A stretch of DNA of 64,000 nt from Synanceia verrucosa (taxonomy: Eukaryota > Chordata > Actinopteri > Perciformes > Synanceiidae). The translations under genes were made by a program, and so were the position numbers. The stretch covers positions 14,364,507 through 14,428,506 of the forward strand of contig CM056569.1 of the NCBI GenBank assembly GCA_029721515.1, in the 5' to 3' direction. Shown piece after piece: positions 12,930-25,720 of this stretch. The notes beneath the pieces are model-generated. The model saw only the letters and a list, made by a program, of their open reading frames with translations, searched no databases and had not been told where the DNA came from. Every line of letters starts with the position of its first letter. Within the stretch, counting starts at the first letter, position 1.

Positions 12930-13365
12930 CGTCAGGTGAGACACCTGCTGAGAGGACCACTGTGGACACCACATTTAGTCACATTCAACCACAGAAATGA
13001 AACTTTTGTTGTGAGAGCAATCAGCAAACTAAAGATACTCACCGTGTGTGGCAGCAGATCTTCCTGGGTTCTGTTGAGAAATTTTCCTCAAGATGGTAAA
13101 AAATAAATGTTTTACGAACAACTTCGGACTGATGGGAGTCTGACGAAGCTTCAGAGTCGAAAAGATGAAGATCAAGAAGAACTTGTCTCTCACTGTGTCT
13201 TTGTCTCTGAAGATACTGAACGCAATGATCAGCTGAACTTTTGTATTTCTGCTACTAAACTGTAGATTCTAAACTGTAGATTATAGATTCTCTACTCTTT
13301 GATGTAGTTCTATTCTATGGCATCTATGTTCCTGTGAGAATATATTTAAACACAAACACATATAC

Positions 13366-13368
<3 letters not shown>
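12930..13368. other. Upstream region of the HIPK-like gene
   Basis: A minus-strand donor-like site (cacacg|GTGAGT, near 13040) follows a short open stretch and could end a 5' exon joined to the exon starting at 12929. Otherwise the region holds AT-rich sequence without recognised features. Confidence 0.3.

Positions 13369-13442
<74 letters not shown>
13369..13442. repeat. (TA)n microsatellite
   Basis: About 74 bp of nearly pure TA dinucleotide repeat, with one TTTA interruption near 13412. Confidence 0.95.
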
Positions 13443-13446
<4 letters not shown>

Positions 13447-13599
13447 ACTATATATGTGTGTGTGTTTTGATGTGAAGAGGTATACTTAAAAAAAAACAAA
13501 AAAAAAACAAGCGCTAACAATCAACTAAATTCAACAGATTCAGATATTCTATACAGTTTTCAGAGAATGGAGGCTGAAGCAGGTCACTTTGAGCAAATA

Positions 13600-13900
13600 T
13601 GATTAAAATAAACTAAAAAAAATCATAGTGTAGTATATCATACAAATGATAATATCGTATGACAAACAAAGTAATGGTTTGGTATGCCATAAAACAAGAT
13701 AAAAAATGTAACATTATGTCATAAACATACAGTCCACTGTTCCTTAAAACTGTCAGAGAAAGGTCATAGGATGGCATCCAATGAACATTTATAACAAATT
13801 ATGTAATTAAGGAAAATAAAACTTAAAATATAATCCTATCATATTATATGTATTATTACATTATTATAGATTCATCTTTCTATTAGTCGTTTTGTCCGTA
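13600..13900. repeat. Degenerate AT-rich repeat resembling the satellite
   Basis: Fragments such as 'tcatagtgtagtatatcatac' and 'gtatgacaaacaaagtaatgg' echo the satellite segments around its CATACTATAGTATG palindrome and 'atggcaaacaaagtcat'. Similarity is patchy, so this is either an old diverged copy or a related repeat family. Confidence 0.4.
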
Positions 13901-14861
13901 AAATGTCAGAATACTCTTCATTCTAGTTTGTCAAAGTTCAAGGTTAAATGTTTCGTCAGTCCAAAAGCCAAAGACGTCCAGTCCTGTATTTAGCATTTTT
14001 AAGAAAAGTTCAATATAAATAAAGTATCATAATTATTATTATTGTTGATGATTATTATGAAGGACATCTGAAACTCAACTCAACTTCCACAGACTGAAAA
14101 CTTGTGTTCTGACTGTCCTTTAATCCATAAAACAATTATAAAATAATAAAGATTATGTTAAATTTAAAGTGTTCAATCAAAAAACTCTTTCAAAACTAAG
14201 TTTACTTCAAAATTGCAGTTATTCAGAATATTATGTTGTCCTGATTTTCTTTCCAAACAAATCATTCACATAAATCAGAGCAGCGTCTGGTGATTTTCTC
14301 TCTTATTTTCATACTTTGTGGAGTCATGCTTGTGGCTCTTATCATGTTGTCACATTCTTACAGAACATACTGGATAATTTTGACCCTTTTAAGCTGCATT
14401 TTACATTTCAAGTCATAGATAGCAGCCAGTTTCCTGCAGCTCAACCAGGACAAAACAGAGGTTTTATTTGTTGGTCATGAAGGCCTGAGAGAGACACTTT
14501 GACCAAAATTACAAGACTTTAAAACATCTAAATCTGTCAATGATTTCTGACTCAGCTCACCTTTATTCCACACATCAAAAACATGACAAAAGCAGGTTTT
14601 TATCACCTCAAGAATATATGCAGAGTGAACACCTGATCAGTGAGCAGAGAAGAAGCTCAGCATGAAAAAGTGAAATCAGTAAGAGTGTGAAGTGAAAGTG
14701 TAGCTGAACAACAGCTCTATGAAACAGTGGTCAGAAGCTTCAGATCACATAGATCAGGATGTTAACACTGGTCTGAACACTTGACGCTGTGGCTTCAATC
14801 TTTATGTGGTCCAGTGGATTTTCACCCCCACGATGGAAAAGTCAACACCTGACTGGATTAG
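13901..14861. other. Intergenic, no recognised feature
   Basis: AT-rich DNA with no convincing exon, repeat or RNA gene on either strand. Confidence 0.5.
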
Positions 14862-15064
14862 TCAGGCTGGAGATCCAGTCCTCACCACTGTGAGGACACC
14901 AGTGTCCAGATCCCTGCCGTGGAGGTGGACAAAGGAGAACCAGACTGTGTCTCCTCCTGTTGTTTCAGAGACATAGAAGGAGGGTTCTGGAGCAGGAGGA
15001 CACAGAAAGAAAACATGGACGAAGGGAAGAAACTCGTGCTTTTCAGTTTTCTTCTGGACCTCAT
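14862..15064 (-). CDS. Orphan terminal-exon candidate, unrecognised
   Basis: On the minus strand a good acceptor (pyrimidine run then 'cttctcag', at 15065) is followed by 66 codons open to a TGA at 14862-14864, in the frame that leaves two bases for the preceding codon. The peptide is balanced and protein-like, with segments such as KTEKHEFLPFVHVFF and ETTGGDTVWFSFVHLHGRDL. A second frame is also open for about 60 codons, so the evidence is weak. No upstream partner exon was found; it may be the tail of a lost or fragmented gene. No family is recognised. Confidence 0.25.
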
Positions 15065-15429
15065 CTGAGAAGAAAAGAAGAGAAGGACAACATTAAAATT
15101 ACTACAACAGCTAGTACAATAGAAATATGACATAATAGAGTGCACATTTGCTTGCCGCACTCAGTTGTCATTTTAGTACTAGCCACAAGTGTGTGTCAAT
15201 GTGAAGTAAATTTTCATGTTCTTCTTCTTTTCCTTTCTGTCCAGATCAGTGCAGATTCTTCAATTTGTGCTGCATTTTCAGGAGACAAAATTTGTGGATT
15301 TCTGTTCCATGATAATAAAAAAATGTAACCACTAAATGTACCAACCAATCAAACCAAATGTAGCCTCCACATATTTGATTTCTTCACTTTGGATATTAAA
15401 TCTCAAAACTCAATGCATTGCACCACAGG

Positions 15430-16300
15430 CTATCATCACCACTTCATAACATACTATGATTTTTTTAAACTAATTTATTACATTTATTAATGCTTTTTTT
15501 GTTGACATAGTATACTATGACATTTTTACTATTTCTGACACTATACACCATGTCTTTTTTAATGTCATACCAAACTGTAACACTATTTATGACATAATAG
15601 TTTATGAAATCTTCATTGCATACTATGTAAAAACTTTTTATTATGGTATATGATATTCTGGCATTTTTATTTTCTAACATACAACACTGACTTTTTATGA
15701 CACTATATTATTTGTTTATTATGATACATTTCTATTTTTAACTTTCATGGCATAATATAACATATTCATGGCATATTATCATATAATGCCATTCTTTTGA
15801 CCTACTAAATTATTTTTTATATCTTTCTATGGCATATGACTTGTTTTATAACATACAATAATATTTATGCAAGGCTTATGTCATTTTTTTCTGGTATATC
15901 GTTTGTCATGACTATGATATAATGTACCATCACTTTTTAATGACATACTATAACATTATTGTCGTTATTTACATGGCATACTATGTTAATTGTATTTTGA
16001 CATACAATATTACTTTTTTATTTTTCATGACATACATGACATGTATATGCCATTGTTTGTAGACTATACTGATATTTATATTTATGACTTTTTTCATCAT
16101 ACACTATGACATCCTGTATGACAACTTTTATGGCATTCCTTATGACTTGCTACATCATTATTTTTATGCATTACTAAAACTATGGCATTTTTATGACATA
16201 CTATAACATGACATTTGCATGCCATTTTTACAGCATACTAAACTCTGACTTCAGTTATGACATTTATGGTCTACTATGGCATTTTATGACTACAACAGCT
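15430..16300. repeat. Degenerate AT-rich tandem repeat with 'TATGACATACTAT' motifs
   Basis: About 870 bp in which variants of 'tttttatgacatactatgaca' recur every 20-70 bases. One stretch, 'gacatagtatactatgacatt' (from about 15504), closely resembles the reverse complement of the satellite segment around CATACTATAGTATG. I infer a decayed relative of the 1-9520 satellite, although simple AT-rich convergence is possible. There is no coding content. Confidence 0.6.
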
Positions 16301-17499
16301 TCTACTGCTATAACAGCATTTACTGCCAATAAAATTAAACTAAATTGTACCAACTTCAAACCATTAAAACAACAACAACACTTATTTGAAAATATGTTAG
16401 ATAATAAATCAACATGTATTTCTTTTCTAAAGATCCTTACTGCCAGTGTGCACCACTGACTGCTAAATTTACCACTGACCAGTAGATGGCAGACACACAC
16501 ATTTAGTTGAGCAGACAACTGCAGTGGTGGATTCATGTTTCTGCTGAGTGCCTCTGCTTTGGAAACTATTTGTCAGTGAGTACAACGTCTTGGTATAATA
16601 AGCAGATGCATTTTTTTTTTTTTTTTTTATAACTTCCGTGTTAGAAAACTAATAGGAGTGGGAAAATAATTGATTCTTCGATGCATTGCAAATTCTCCCT
16701 AGAACGTTTGTGCCTTGATGCAGATAAGTAAATCAGAATTTTAAAAATTAAATTCGTTGGTCTGCTGCAGAGCACTGAAAACTCTCCTCTCTGCTGGTTC
16801 TCTGCTACACTCATGAGCACCAAACACATGTGCAAGTTGTTTACAAAGTTTCATCTGTAAGGCAAGCAACAAACCTTTATGACCTGCACTGGCTTCTTTA
16901 AAAGATGCCATATAGTAGCATTTGGGATTTTATGAAGTCAAGGGGAAGGTACGGGGCAAATTAATACTTTGGAAACACTACAAATCTGCAAAACCACATT
17001 TGACATCACAATACCACTGAGTTAGGAGAAACCCGTTCCTGATGGCAGCCAGAGGACAACCACTGAAGTTGGATAGGGCCAAATGCATTACAAAATCCAC
17101 TGCAAAATCTGAAAGAAAAAAAAAAAAAAACAGTTTATTTTTTTTCCAGATACTTCCGTATTGTGTTTGAATGCAAGCTGCATTTATTATTGTTCATAAA
17201 AAGTCAAGACAAGAAAGGCCTTTCCTCTGATAAAATATTAAAGAAGGTTCATCTGTTGATTTTCTTTAATGAACATCACAAAAGTAGAAAGTGATTAGCA
17301 AAGTCAGATTTTTATAGATGTAATTTTAAAATCTGCATAGAAATATACACAAAAAAATGCTGCAGCGTGGTGCATCGATAACTGAATAATAATGAGGATT
17401 GAATCGCTGATCTCTGAATCAGAATCAAATTGAAAGGTGCCGAGAGATTGCCACCCCAGACTTTACAGATGTGAAGTCGCCCCCAAGTGTGAATGTTTT
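16301..17499. other. Intergenic, no recognised gene
   Basis: It holds homopolymer runs (T at about 16611-16629, A near 17111-17128) and otherwise unremarkable AT-rich sequence. No coding exon is supported. Confidence 0.5.
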
Positions 17500-17685
17500 T
17501 CAATCCAGGTTAAAAACTCTTTTCATTTCTCATGCTTATGACTGATGATTGATTTTAAATATTTTTGCACTGTATGTTCTTTTAGCAATTTTAGTAAAAG
17601 TTCTTTGTTTTTAAATGCTGTATTTTTAAATCATGTAAGGTCACCTTGTGTATGCACTATATAAATGACGCTGCCTTGCCTTATA
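17500..17685 (+). mobile_element. Degenerate non-LTR retrotransposon 3' end
   Basis: The stretch beginning 'ccaggttaaaaactcttttc' and ending 'cactatataaatgacgctgccttgcctt' resembles the widespread teleost LINE/SINE 3' tail with the form 'gtgctatataaataaa...ttgcctt'. Only the 3' part is present. Assignment is by resemblance alone. Confidence 0.4.
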
Positions 17686-18260
17686 ACTCATCACTATGAT
17701 TTGTAACCATGGTGGGATTTTTAACTGCCTTTCCATGCAGTTAGATATGTAACTATGTCACTGTTTATAATCTGATATATGTTCACATCTTTGTAACGTT
17801 TTAGTTTGTACAAAAAGAAAATCAAAGAAAGAAAGAGATAAACAAGATCTAAAAATAAAATCGAGAATGCAAAACACTGATTACATTGGAGAACAAGCAG
17901 AAGCTAAATAATGCTCAACTAATGCATGACATACTGTAGTAGTATTATCAGTATGCATTTCTATGCATTCTTTGTCACACCAATGTTAAAAATAATATCT
18001 GCACCGCCGCTGTTATGTTAATGGTATTTCATGTCACGTGTCATCTAACATTGGCTCAATCCTTAATTTTTATGAGAATATGAATGAAAAGAGAATTGAA
18101 ATACTAAGCAGAAATAATATATATTATTTTGTGTAAATTAACTGTTACACTAATCATGAATTTATATTATTCTAAATAAGCTTTAGACTGATCGATACGT
18201 CATTGAATTAACTCATAAAATAAAAAACCTGCAAGGTAATCAAGTGGTTTTGGAACATAC

Positions 18261-20090
18261 CATGTCATTCCCTTGGTTCCGTTTTCCACCATCTACTGTC
18301 AATAAAAAAAGCAATAATCATATATAATATTTTGCTTCACTGGTGTTTCCTTACTCTTCAAGTTTGTCCTGTATTTGTCTCATCTGAGGCTGAGGTGCTT
18401 CTGATGAGCCTTCCTGTGGTTTCCCAACTGCTTCTCCAGTGTTTTCCAAGACCAGCAGACACACAATAATCCAATAAAGAACCAATAAAGAAGACAAATG
18501 AGCTATTTAGTTGGGCTGTAATTTTAGTTTCAGGTATTCTATTCTAATTAACTTGGGTACAGCATAGTTTGGTCAGAAGCTGACACAATAGAAAAAGTAG
18601 AGATTGCAAAGTCAGCTTAGCCATTTTACCCTAACCATCTGTGATATAAAATTCAGAGAGATCATCAGTATTCCAATTGGGTAAGTTTTAATTGTTCTTT
18701 TATGTCAGCCAGTATTGATGTCAAATGTTGTCCAGAGACAAAGGTAATTGGCAGATTATGTGAGCATCCAAGAAGGCAGGTGAGTTAAATCTCTGCTGTT
18801 TTGGAATGTATTCAGTTTCTTTAACTCCTTTGACAAAAAGGCAAAAACAACCTCGAGCGAAGGTACCATTTCTCACAATTGAGGAAGATTTATCAAATGT
18901 TCTTTTCTAATGTAATAATTTAAAATGTGCATAACAATAAATGGAAAACACACAGAGTGGAGTCTGAATTTCTGTGAATATGCAATAATTTAATTAATTT
19001 TCAAGTTCATGACAAAGAAAATATGTTGTATGCTTTAAATATTCAACATTAATGAGAAAGAAATTTTACCTCAGAGCCTGAGCACAGAGAAGATGTCTCA
19101 GTTGGTCTGAATCACATTCTTCTTCTTCTTTGCAAATGGCATCCATTCAAATATCTGCAGGTGTGTGACACGTAATTGCAACACAACTGGCAATTTATGC
19201 AACAACAATACATGAGAATCAGCTTTATTAGTGTGTGTGGCATTTACAGATATGTGTTCACACATAAGGACTTAAGTGTTGGAGGTAACGCATTACTACA
19301 TTTGTGTGTAATGCAGTAATGTAACATACTGTTAGCTCAGAAATCACAATGCTGTTACAAATCAAAAATCATAAAGAGAGATCTTGTGTAGGTTCTCAAT
19401 TTATTACAACTGAGATTTTTGCAAATAAGGTTTAATTTTTAGTTTTCATGCATCACAGGTGATCTTACAGAGTAATCCAAAAGTAATGTAATTAATTACT
19501 TTCAGCAGTAATTTACTAAAGCAAGGGGAGTGAACTACCTGGTCAGTGCCAACATAAAATACAACAGGAACAGACAGAAGCACACTAAATATTAAAATAA
19601 GTGATAAATAAAGAGCAGCTCTACTTAATATTATTTAATCCAAGTCTGGCAGTATACTGCAGCTATATGAGGTTTCCCACAAGCCCACATTTTGTGAGTT
19701 TTCCAGTCATGTTTAGCTAACAGCAAAGCTAACAGCAAAGCTAATAGCAAAGCTAACAGCTGATGTGACGCACCTGTTCAAACTTTGAGGCTAAGGGCCG
19801 CAAGTTCTGGAAACTTCTGCTTCTCCGCTCCTCTCTTCTCCTCCACCAGTACACGGGGCTCTCCGCCCTTTAAAACTACTTTCGCTAAGTGGTCATACAT
19901 TATATAACTCTTTCCACGTTTTCAACAAACACAGGAAAAGTTGCTGGTGTCACAAGACCGCCATTTACTTTCATAATGCGCGCGCTTCGTTGTCTTCTAC
20001 ATTTGTGTAGCCGTTAGCAAACAGCATCACGACGCATTTCCTCCACCTACTGGAGAGGAGCGGATCAGGAAGTGCGCATGCGTGGCGCTG
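18261..20090 (-). CDS. Candidate small-protein gene with CpG promoter (spliced, unrecognised)
   Basis: Spliced exons can be traced on the minus strand. A CpG-rich first exon (about 20090-19773) ends at donor AACAG|GTGCGT. An exon at 19070-19154 has acceptor acctgcag and donor GAG|gtaaaa. Its ATG (19144-19146) opens MDAICKEEEECDSD and continues to the donor (25 codons plus two bases). Further exons are 18355-18502 and 18261-18295. Joined in phase, exon three stops at 18358-18360 and gives 73 aa with a hydrophobic stretch. Another frame of exon three is more protein-like: a membrane-type segment (LLVLYWIIVCLLVL), then a polar tail running into the next exon to a stop. That frame needs a phase change or an extra exon. 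I do not recognise the product; it could be a small membrane protein or a noncoding RNA. Confidence 0.35.
19719..19762. repeat. Short minisatellite, unit 'gctaacagcaaa'
   Basis: Four imperfect copies of a 12-bp unit (gctaacagcaaa / gctaatagcaaa). They lie just beyond the proposed first exon of the minus-strand small-protein candidate. Confidence 0.8.
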
Positions 20091-20110
20091 AACAGCGCCG
20101 TGGACGTTTA
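19940..20110 (-). promoter_or_regulatory. CpG-rich ETS/NRF1-type promoter candidate
   Basis: In AT-rich surroundings this stretch has many CpGs. It has a TGCGCATGCG core (NRF1-like) next to ACTTCC on the minus strand (ETS-like) near 20069-20081, a gcgcgcgc run near 19979, and an AAATGGCGG (YY1-like) site at about 19961-19969. Such combinations mark TATA-less housekeeping promoters. A donor downstream on the minus strand (19773) fits transcription leftward. Confidence 0.5.
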
Positions 20111-22493
20111 TCTTTGTAAGATAACAACGAACAAAGAAATGTTTAAAATAATTGTAAAACACTTAATAACATTAAAAAGCTGCTCACACTTCAAAGTTGT
20201 TTCGATTGTTTTTATTGTTGTTTCATCACTTACAGTGATCATGTGAACAAATGAAATATTCAATATATGGCATATATTTCAGTAGTGGTAGTTAAAATGT
20301 GCTCAAAAATGAGAAAGTTCAAAAGTTATGCTGTAGCCATGTTCTTGTTTACTGAGGTGCAGCATAAAGACACAGAGTCTGTGATTGTATTCATTGTGTC
20401 CAACTGTCCAAATATGTTTCCACTCTGCTGCATGTAGCACACTTGCCAAGCTCTAAGGACAAGAGTGAGTCACACAAGACCAGGAACAAAATCTACTGGT
20501 CCTGTCCTGCTGCTGCTGTAGTACAAAAGCCAAGTCTTGTTGCATAAGGAGACTGGAGATGAAGAAGACAGGGGGCATGTAGAGAAGGGCGCCATCCCCC
20601 TCATTTGTGCACTCTGAGCTTTTCAGGGAAAAGCCATGGGCCCAGCATGTTTTATTGCTAATGCCTCAGTAACTTCCAAGGGCACTCAAAGGGCTTCAAT
20701 CATTGGATTTGCACACCACTTGTTCACTTCAGACCCAGAGGAGGCCTCAGAAATGGGAGGGAGAGCCCCCTGAGAGAATGGTGCCCATCTTTGGGCTGAT
20801 TTAGCTGTTTTCTTTTGCAGCTCTTATTGAGCATTAAGCAACGGCTAAAGCAGCAGAGACAAATGTGTGTTTACGCTTTTAAAAAAAGAAAGTACAAAAA
20901 GGAAAATGGGGGGGAGCAATGTTCTTCTTTGTGTTCTTTGCAATCCAGAACCTGGGTGGAAACGCAGCCAAGAGGACATCAGATAAATCAGGTTACCCAC
21001 GGCAACAGCACTGGTAGGCCTGGGATTGGCCCTTGATCTTCTTCTTCTTACTCATCCTCCTCTTCTACATCTCACCCATCAGCACCATGTGCTTTCTTAC
21101 CCTCATGTGTTTTTCCTTCATTTTTAAACATACTATTTTAAATCCTGACAAATCTTTCAACCCTCAAACCATCCCCTCCTCTTCCTCCTCTACCTCCTCT
21201 ACCTCTGTATCAAAGTGTGACAGATTCCTCGAGCTATGGGGTCATTCCTCCCCAGCAACAATAAGGCATTTGTTGGCCTCAACAGTTAAGACTTAACGGC
21301 TGGATACAGTATAGGAGAAAAGAGTTATAGTGAGAGAAGATGTGGGTGAAGGAGGAGAAGGGCAAGAACGTGAGAAAATGAAAGGAGTGGTGGAAAGAGG
21401 AGATCTACAAGAGTAAAGCCTCATTACGTTCTAAATTGGTAATCCAGCCAGTAGGTGTGCACATTCTCATTAACCTGGCAGTGGGATGACTTCCTCCAGG
21501 CTTATGGGTTATTACTTCCTCTCCCATTGCTGTAGCTCTATTGTTTAGCCACAGTGTGAAGTCATACACTCTACAGCGCCAGGAGCCTGACCTCCAATAT
21601 GGACAATGCTCACTATTGTTTCTTGCTATCTTGCCCATTCACTGCAGGATGAAGCTACATGTGACACATTTATTGTAAAACATCAGTAAGTAACAAGAGA
21701 TGGACACCTTCAGAAACACATGGTGTTAATGCAAAAAAACAAAAAATAACTTAATGTAAAGCATGTAAAACTATCTCATGACATTTATCATAACATCCAT
21801 TGTGCCACAATGGTCAGAAACATTCATCCAGAGAGGATTTCTTGCACAAAAGACAGCCTCTCTGCAGTGATAAATCATTCTTTTGAGTTTATTTTTCCCA
21901 GAATAAATCGAGCACAGAGGAGGTGATTGGTGATAGGTGGTAAAGGATGGCTGGGAGTTCAGTCTACTTTGTGCAGTGAGAAGCAGTGAAACTGGGTCAG
22001 TAGGTGTACTAAACTGTAGGCAGTACTGAATTAAGTCCAATGTCTAGACTAAAGCACAAATGGAAAATAAAACTAAAAAAATATTACAGTTAAACTGAAA
22101 AAAAGTGCTGTTCATTTTGTTAATGGAGCTTTAGGACTTTTTTTTTCTAAAGTGTATTATCATATTATCAGACACGTTTACAGTAAAGGTAAAGAAGAGT
22201 TTAGAGAGGTGCTCAGTGTAGAGACAACCTGTTGCTTTGCTGGAAGCAGAGGGAGCTGCTGCTCTCTGCCACCACAGAGCATAGCTGCTCCATGCATCAG
22301 CAGGCAGGATAACTACACCCACTTCACACCATCACCCACATCTTGACGCCCATCCCCGCCTGAAGACCCCCGATGCACAACTCACTGCGACACGGACTAG
22401 CAGCGACTTTTGAAGCCTCAATTCTGGAGCAGGAGGACAAGCTCACAGGATAATTTAAATCATTTCAAAAAGGAGACTTTTTTTTTTAAAACG
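20111..22493. other. Intergenic and upstream region of the claudin gene
   Basis: No coding exon is supported on either strand. The last few hundred bases before 22494 contain the claudin 5' UTR or promoter, but no clear TATA box was seen. Confidence 0.5.
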
Positions 22494-25400
22494 ATGGCCA
22501 ACTCTGGTATTCAGCTGCTGGGTTTTTTCCTGTCGTTAATTGGCATCTCTGGACTGATCCTCGGGACGGTTCTGCCTCAGTGGAAGATGTCTGCTTACAT
22601 TGGGGACAACATCATCACAGCAGTGGCTATGTATCAGGGGCTGTGGATGTCATGTGCTTTCCATAGCACCGGACAGCTCCAGTGTAAAATCTACGACTCT
22701 ATTCTGCAGCTGGACAGTGAGTATACAGCTCTGTGGCTGGATTAACCTGTGTTTTATTCATGCCTCTGCACCTGGAAACACCTGGCTGCTCCACCTGTGT
22801 GACACCTCAATGGGCTACTCTGTTAGAGATGATTAAGTTTGCAACCTCAGGGCTGCAAACCTGCTCATCACCGTATAATTACTAACCACACTGTGCCACA
22901 TACTATCAACAGTCCACCACAGTGGGACAGTGTCTTCCTCACAGGTGGAAAAGGGTTTGATGGTATTGGAAAGATTAATCTCTACTCCTAAAAGCATTCC
23001 TTAGACTCCTCACCCACACATTGTCACATTCTGGGAAACCCTCCCACCTCCTGGCATTTCCCAATGCACTCACACTTTAACACACACACATAGGCCTACA
23101 GTAGATGCCTTATCCAAATTTCAAAGGCTAATTCTGTGGTCCATTTCCAAGAAAGACACTTGTTTGGGTGAGATAAAGTCAGAGTCGTGTCTTTTGTCAC
23201 TATGGCTGTGTCCTGGTTTGAAATGTATTCCTATAGTATTTCGACCTTCCTGTATCTCCACAAATCTGGGAGGCTGAGAACTTGGCAAACAAGCTGCTGG
23301 TCTCTCCTTCACCACTGTGAAATACATTAGCAATACAACATTTACTGAAAATGTTAATCAGCTTCAAACCCTCTTATGGAGGGTGACCATGGTAACGGCA
23401 CTGCTGCAGCGCAGGCATCTACTGTACATCACCCAGCACACATAGCCTACAGTAGACACAGTGGCTTCAGAAATGCACTGATTCAAAGCAAACTGGCAGC
23501 TTCTACTACCTGACAGGGTCTATTTTCTTTTAATTAGATAGGTTATCAGTGTCCCAAAAGGCTCTTTTTATCATTTTATATTAATGTGATTATATACTGG
23601 TAATAATAAAACTAAAGTGTATTATTAGTTGGAACAATCCTCTGTCCTTATTAAAACATATTATTACCAAATTACCACAACCCTTTATATAGAGTATGCC
23701 AGCTAACATTTATTATACACAGTTGCAGTAAAAGCAACAGTATCCTGTTCTACCATGAAATATTATAAAATCTAGTATCTCTCTCATGTGTATTCTCTAC
23801 AGCGAATGGCAGCAGATTTGTGAAGCCACTGCGAAGCGGCCACAGACAGCTCAGTAACAATAATTAGAGCAGTGTGATAGACTCCAAGCCAGGATACTGT
23901 GCATCCTGCTCATATCTGCATTCACTGTATAATCCACCCTTTTGTTCCCAGATGTTGCAGTATTTTATAGAGTTAACCCCCCTACTCTTTGAGCCCATGA
24001 CTCCCACACTGCTGTAGGGTTTTGTTTGTTTGGACAGGGCAGGGATGGCCTAGACTGGCACAGACTGGTTCTAGGTGGACAGAGGGGTGGGGAGACAAAG
24101 GGGGGACTCACCCTGTGATAGGTTTATAGGGTGAGGATGGGGGGGACTGACAGATGAGGATCCTAACAGTAGTTCCAGCAGGCCTCCACCTCTTAAACAG
24201 TGAAAAAAGAAAGAGGGTGAGATGTGGCTCTTGTGTTTGTGTGCGCTGGTGTGTATCCCATGGTTTCTCTTCCAGGAAATGTTGACATTCAAAGGTCCTG
24301 ACAGGTTAATGTGAGTGTAATTCACACACACATAAAGCCCATCAGATAGGTCGAGGCCAGTTTATTAGCATTTCCTCATCATTTGCCAGTTTGTGCGTCC
24401 ACATTTGACTTCACTGTGATCTTTTTTGTTGCTTTTTAAACTACACTCCCATGATCCCCACATCAAAGGGCCATCTATTCACTGTCTTTCCTGCACTCTT
24501 CTCATACATGCATACTAGTAATTTTCCTTCTCTCTGTCTGCCCAGGTTCGCTCCAGGCCACTCGAGCTTTGATGATAGTGGGCATCATCGTGTCCGTCGC
24601 AGGTCTGGGCGTGGCCTGCATGGGGATGAAGTGCACCACCTGCGGAGGCAACGACAAGCTCCGCAAGTCTCGCATCGCCATGACAGGAGGCATCATCCTA
24701 CTAGTGGGAGGTAAGGACGCCATATGTTGTTGATGACACCATGAGTGAAATTTGATTGCATGCAGATGGGTGACAAATTAAAGGGAAAACCAACACGGAG
24801 GTGTTGCTCCACCACGAGCTGCAGGAACAGCTTGTGTGTGTGAAACTGTACTGGAGGAATGAACAGCATCCTCTGTGCAGTTTGTTAGAAACACTCCCGC
24901 ATACAACACTGTATGCTAATCTATACTGTTGTGTACGGGATCTATGCTAATCAATACAGACCTGGTTACATAACATTTCATCAAAGCTCACCTCAACAAA
25001 TCACATTTTGCTTAGATCTTGTGGACATCACACAGTAGGTAGGAGGAGGTTTGATCCCTCGTCCAAAAAGCTTTCCTCCCACTCCTCTGCCGCAGATCTC
25101 CAGAGGTCATCATAGGCTGAATGAGTCCATTACTCCTGGCACAGACTCTCACCTAAGAGGTCTAACTGGCACTGAAGAGAAGACAAAACACTAAAAGCTA
25201 ATTGTGCTGCAGTCAATAGCTAGCTGCATGGTGACTATAAAGTTGGGTAAAAGCATGTCTACCCTCTCAGGTTTTGATGATGTGCTGATTGATCTTTGTT
25301 GTTGGCGTTCCTCTCAGGGCTGTGTGCCATCGTGGCGTGCTCCTGGTTTGCTCATAATGTGATCCGAGCTTTTTATAATCCCTACACGCCAGTCAACACC

Positions 25401-25720
25401 AAGTAAGTAACCCCACAAAAACACAGTATGTTCAAGTCCTGCATTTACCAGTGTGCTATATTAAGATGGAAAAGTAAAAAACAGTAAAGTCTGCCAGAAT
25501 CTAATCCTCTCATTTTTACACAATGACTCAGCACCATCTTGTCTACTCCAGGTTTGAGTTTGGCTCTGCCATCTTCATCGCCTGGGGCGGCTCACTCCTA
25601 GATGTGCTGGGTGGAGCCATGTTGGCTGCTTCCTGTCCACGAAAGAAACAGGTGTCCAAGTATCCGTCCATGGCCAGTTCCCGCTCTGGTCCACCAAGCA
25701 GCGCTAAAGAATATGTGTGA
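22494..25720 (+). CDS. Claudin, claudin-1/claudin-7 type
   Basis: Four exons: 22494-22716, 24546-24710, 25318-25402 and 25552-25720. All junctions are GT-AG and give 213 aa. It is a four-span tight-junction protein whose first extracellular loop sets paracellular permeability. Seen: the claudin signature W30, G49-L50-W51, C54 and C64; four hydrophobic segments starting at about residues 7, 82, 118 and 163; juxtamembrane CPRKK; and the C-terminal PDZ-binding motif EYV, which in claudins binds ZO proteins. Start MANSGIQLLG and the segment MGMKCTTCGG fit the classic claudin-1/-7/-19 group. I cannot separate claudin-1 from claudin-7 by eye. Exon layout matches four-exon claudins. It is convergent with the CaMKII-inhibitor-like gene downstream. 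Confidence 0.95.
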
